64,000 nt of DNA, taken from positions 1 to 64,000 of the forward strand of contig JABTUP010000009.1 of NCBI GenBank assembly GCA_015075325.1, written 5' to 3'. Below the pieces are notes generated by a model. The model was given only the letters and a program-made list of their open reading frames with translations, ran no database searches and was not told the DNA's origin. The position numbers were made by a program, and so were the translations under genes. Position 1 is the stretch's first letter, and each line of letters starts with the position of its first letter. The stretch is from Flavobacteriales bacterium (lineage in GTDB: Bacteria; Bacteroidota; Bacteroidia; Flavobacteriales_E; Vicingaceae). This document shows positions 63,705 to 64,000 of this stretch, piece after piece.

Positions 63705-64000
63705 TTATAATAAACCCCAAGACCACAATTTATCGGAGTCTTCAAACCAACGATCACCAATATCGGTTCGATAATAGGCATTGTTAATAATAACATTGTT
63801 GATACGGTTAAACATCGTTTTTTGTGCATCTTTCATTGTTAGCCCTGTTCCTGTTACCAAAAGAGCAATACCAGAATCGCCAGTAATAAGCCATTCTTTG
63901 TTAATTTTTTTTAAATGCATGGGATGCAAACCTTCCTTCATTTCTTTTTTTATTACTACCACAGCATCTTTAGAAAACAAGTTAAATGTTTTTTTGTCTT
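63705..64000 (-). CDS. PurD-like ATP-grasp C-terminal fragment (runs off the window)
   Basis: The minus-strand frame is open to the right edge (98 residues visible), so the N-terminus is missing because of the window limit. TGDSGIALLVTGTGLTMKDAQKTMF and NAYYRTDIGDRW resemble the C-terminal domain of phosphoribosylamine-glycine ligase (VTG..T..EA and YYR.DIG). If so it is part of purine synthesis. The resemblance is partial, and another ATP-grasp ligase is possible. Confidence 0.55.
   Translation of the reverse strand, partial: DKKTFNLFSKDAVVVIKKEMKEGLHPMHLKKINKEWLITGDSGIALLVTGTGLTMKDAQKTMFNRINNVIINNAYYRTDIGDRWFEDSDKLWSWGLL

Noticed and set aside
1..64000. tRNA or rRNA genes
   Set aside because: No cloverleaf-like GGTTCRA arms with matching acceptor stems, and no rRNA-like stretches, were seen; nearly all sequence is assigned to protein genes.

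Overview
The window is a low-GC chromosomal segment of a member of the Bacteroidota, most likely Flavobacteriia. The main clues are the gliding genes gldD-gldE beside ssb and mutY, a 30-codon bL38-type ribosomal protein gene after an HU gene, a Kdo transferase, and Bacteroidota-type promoters (TTG, 19 nt, TAnnTTTG). Genes are dense on both strands. Most of the sequence is housekeeping, interrupted by one clear accessory island.

Layout: 1-3.9 kb, an integrase remnant and the NAD genes nadA and nadB with a DUF2971 gene between them. 3.9-15.2 kb, an HD hydrolase, a TamB-like giant protein, tsaD, accD, fbaA, a CDF transporter, a DinB-like protein and a phosphohexomutase ending in a 22-bp perfect terminator stem. 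15.25-23.4 kb, a complete type V-A CRISPR-Cas island: cas12a (1318 aa, RuvC residues D917/E1008/D1259), a REP-hairpin block with a Y1 (IS200/RAYT-type) transposase, overlapping cas4-cas1-cas2, and an array of 18 identical 36-nt repeats with 17 spacers. The whole island lies between two direct copies (41/43 identical) of a 43-bp sequence that contains a conserved stem, and it sits between the convergent genes pgm and prfB. 23.4-40 kb, prfB with its programmed frameshift, a cobalamin adenosyltransferase, rpoN, ferredoxin, a LuxC-like reductase, a 7TM-HD protein, thiolase, an NlpC/P60 hydrolase, PRTase, rpe, HU and Kdo transferase. 40-49.3 kb, nine co-directional genes for nucleotide sugars (a WbpA/B/D/E-type UDP-diacetamido-uronate set, UDP-glucose dehydrogenase and UDP-xylose synthase, RmlB, a WbpP-like epimerase) plus a PHP-type phosphatase. 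49.3-64 kb, a DUF5686 outer-membrane protein, gldD-gldE-ssb-mutY, HU-bL38-RNase G, a class II Fic protein with an HTH domain and a palindromic operator, a frameshifted M3 peptidase, a phosphodiesterase, a beta-barrel protein, a GNAT and a PurD-like fragment at the edge.

How it works together: cas4-cas1-cas2 acquire spacers at the leader end beside cas2; the array is read on the + strand; Cas12a processes it through the AATTTCTAC-TATT-GTAGAT handle and cleaves targets. The points most worth following are the flanking repeats of the island (transfer as a unit), the transposase and REP block inside the cas operon, and a leader rich in palindromes that also holds a G9 tract and a hairpin resembling the crRNA handle just before repeat 1. 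I found no wholly unknown effector system; these are the unusual parts of a recognisable one.
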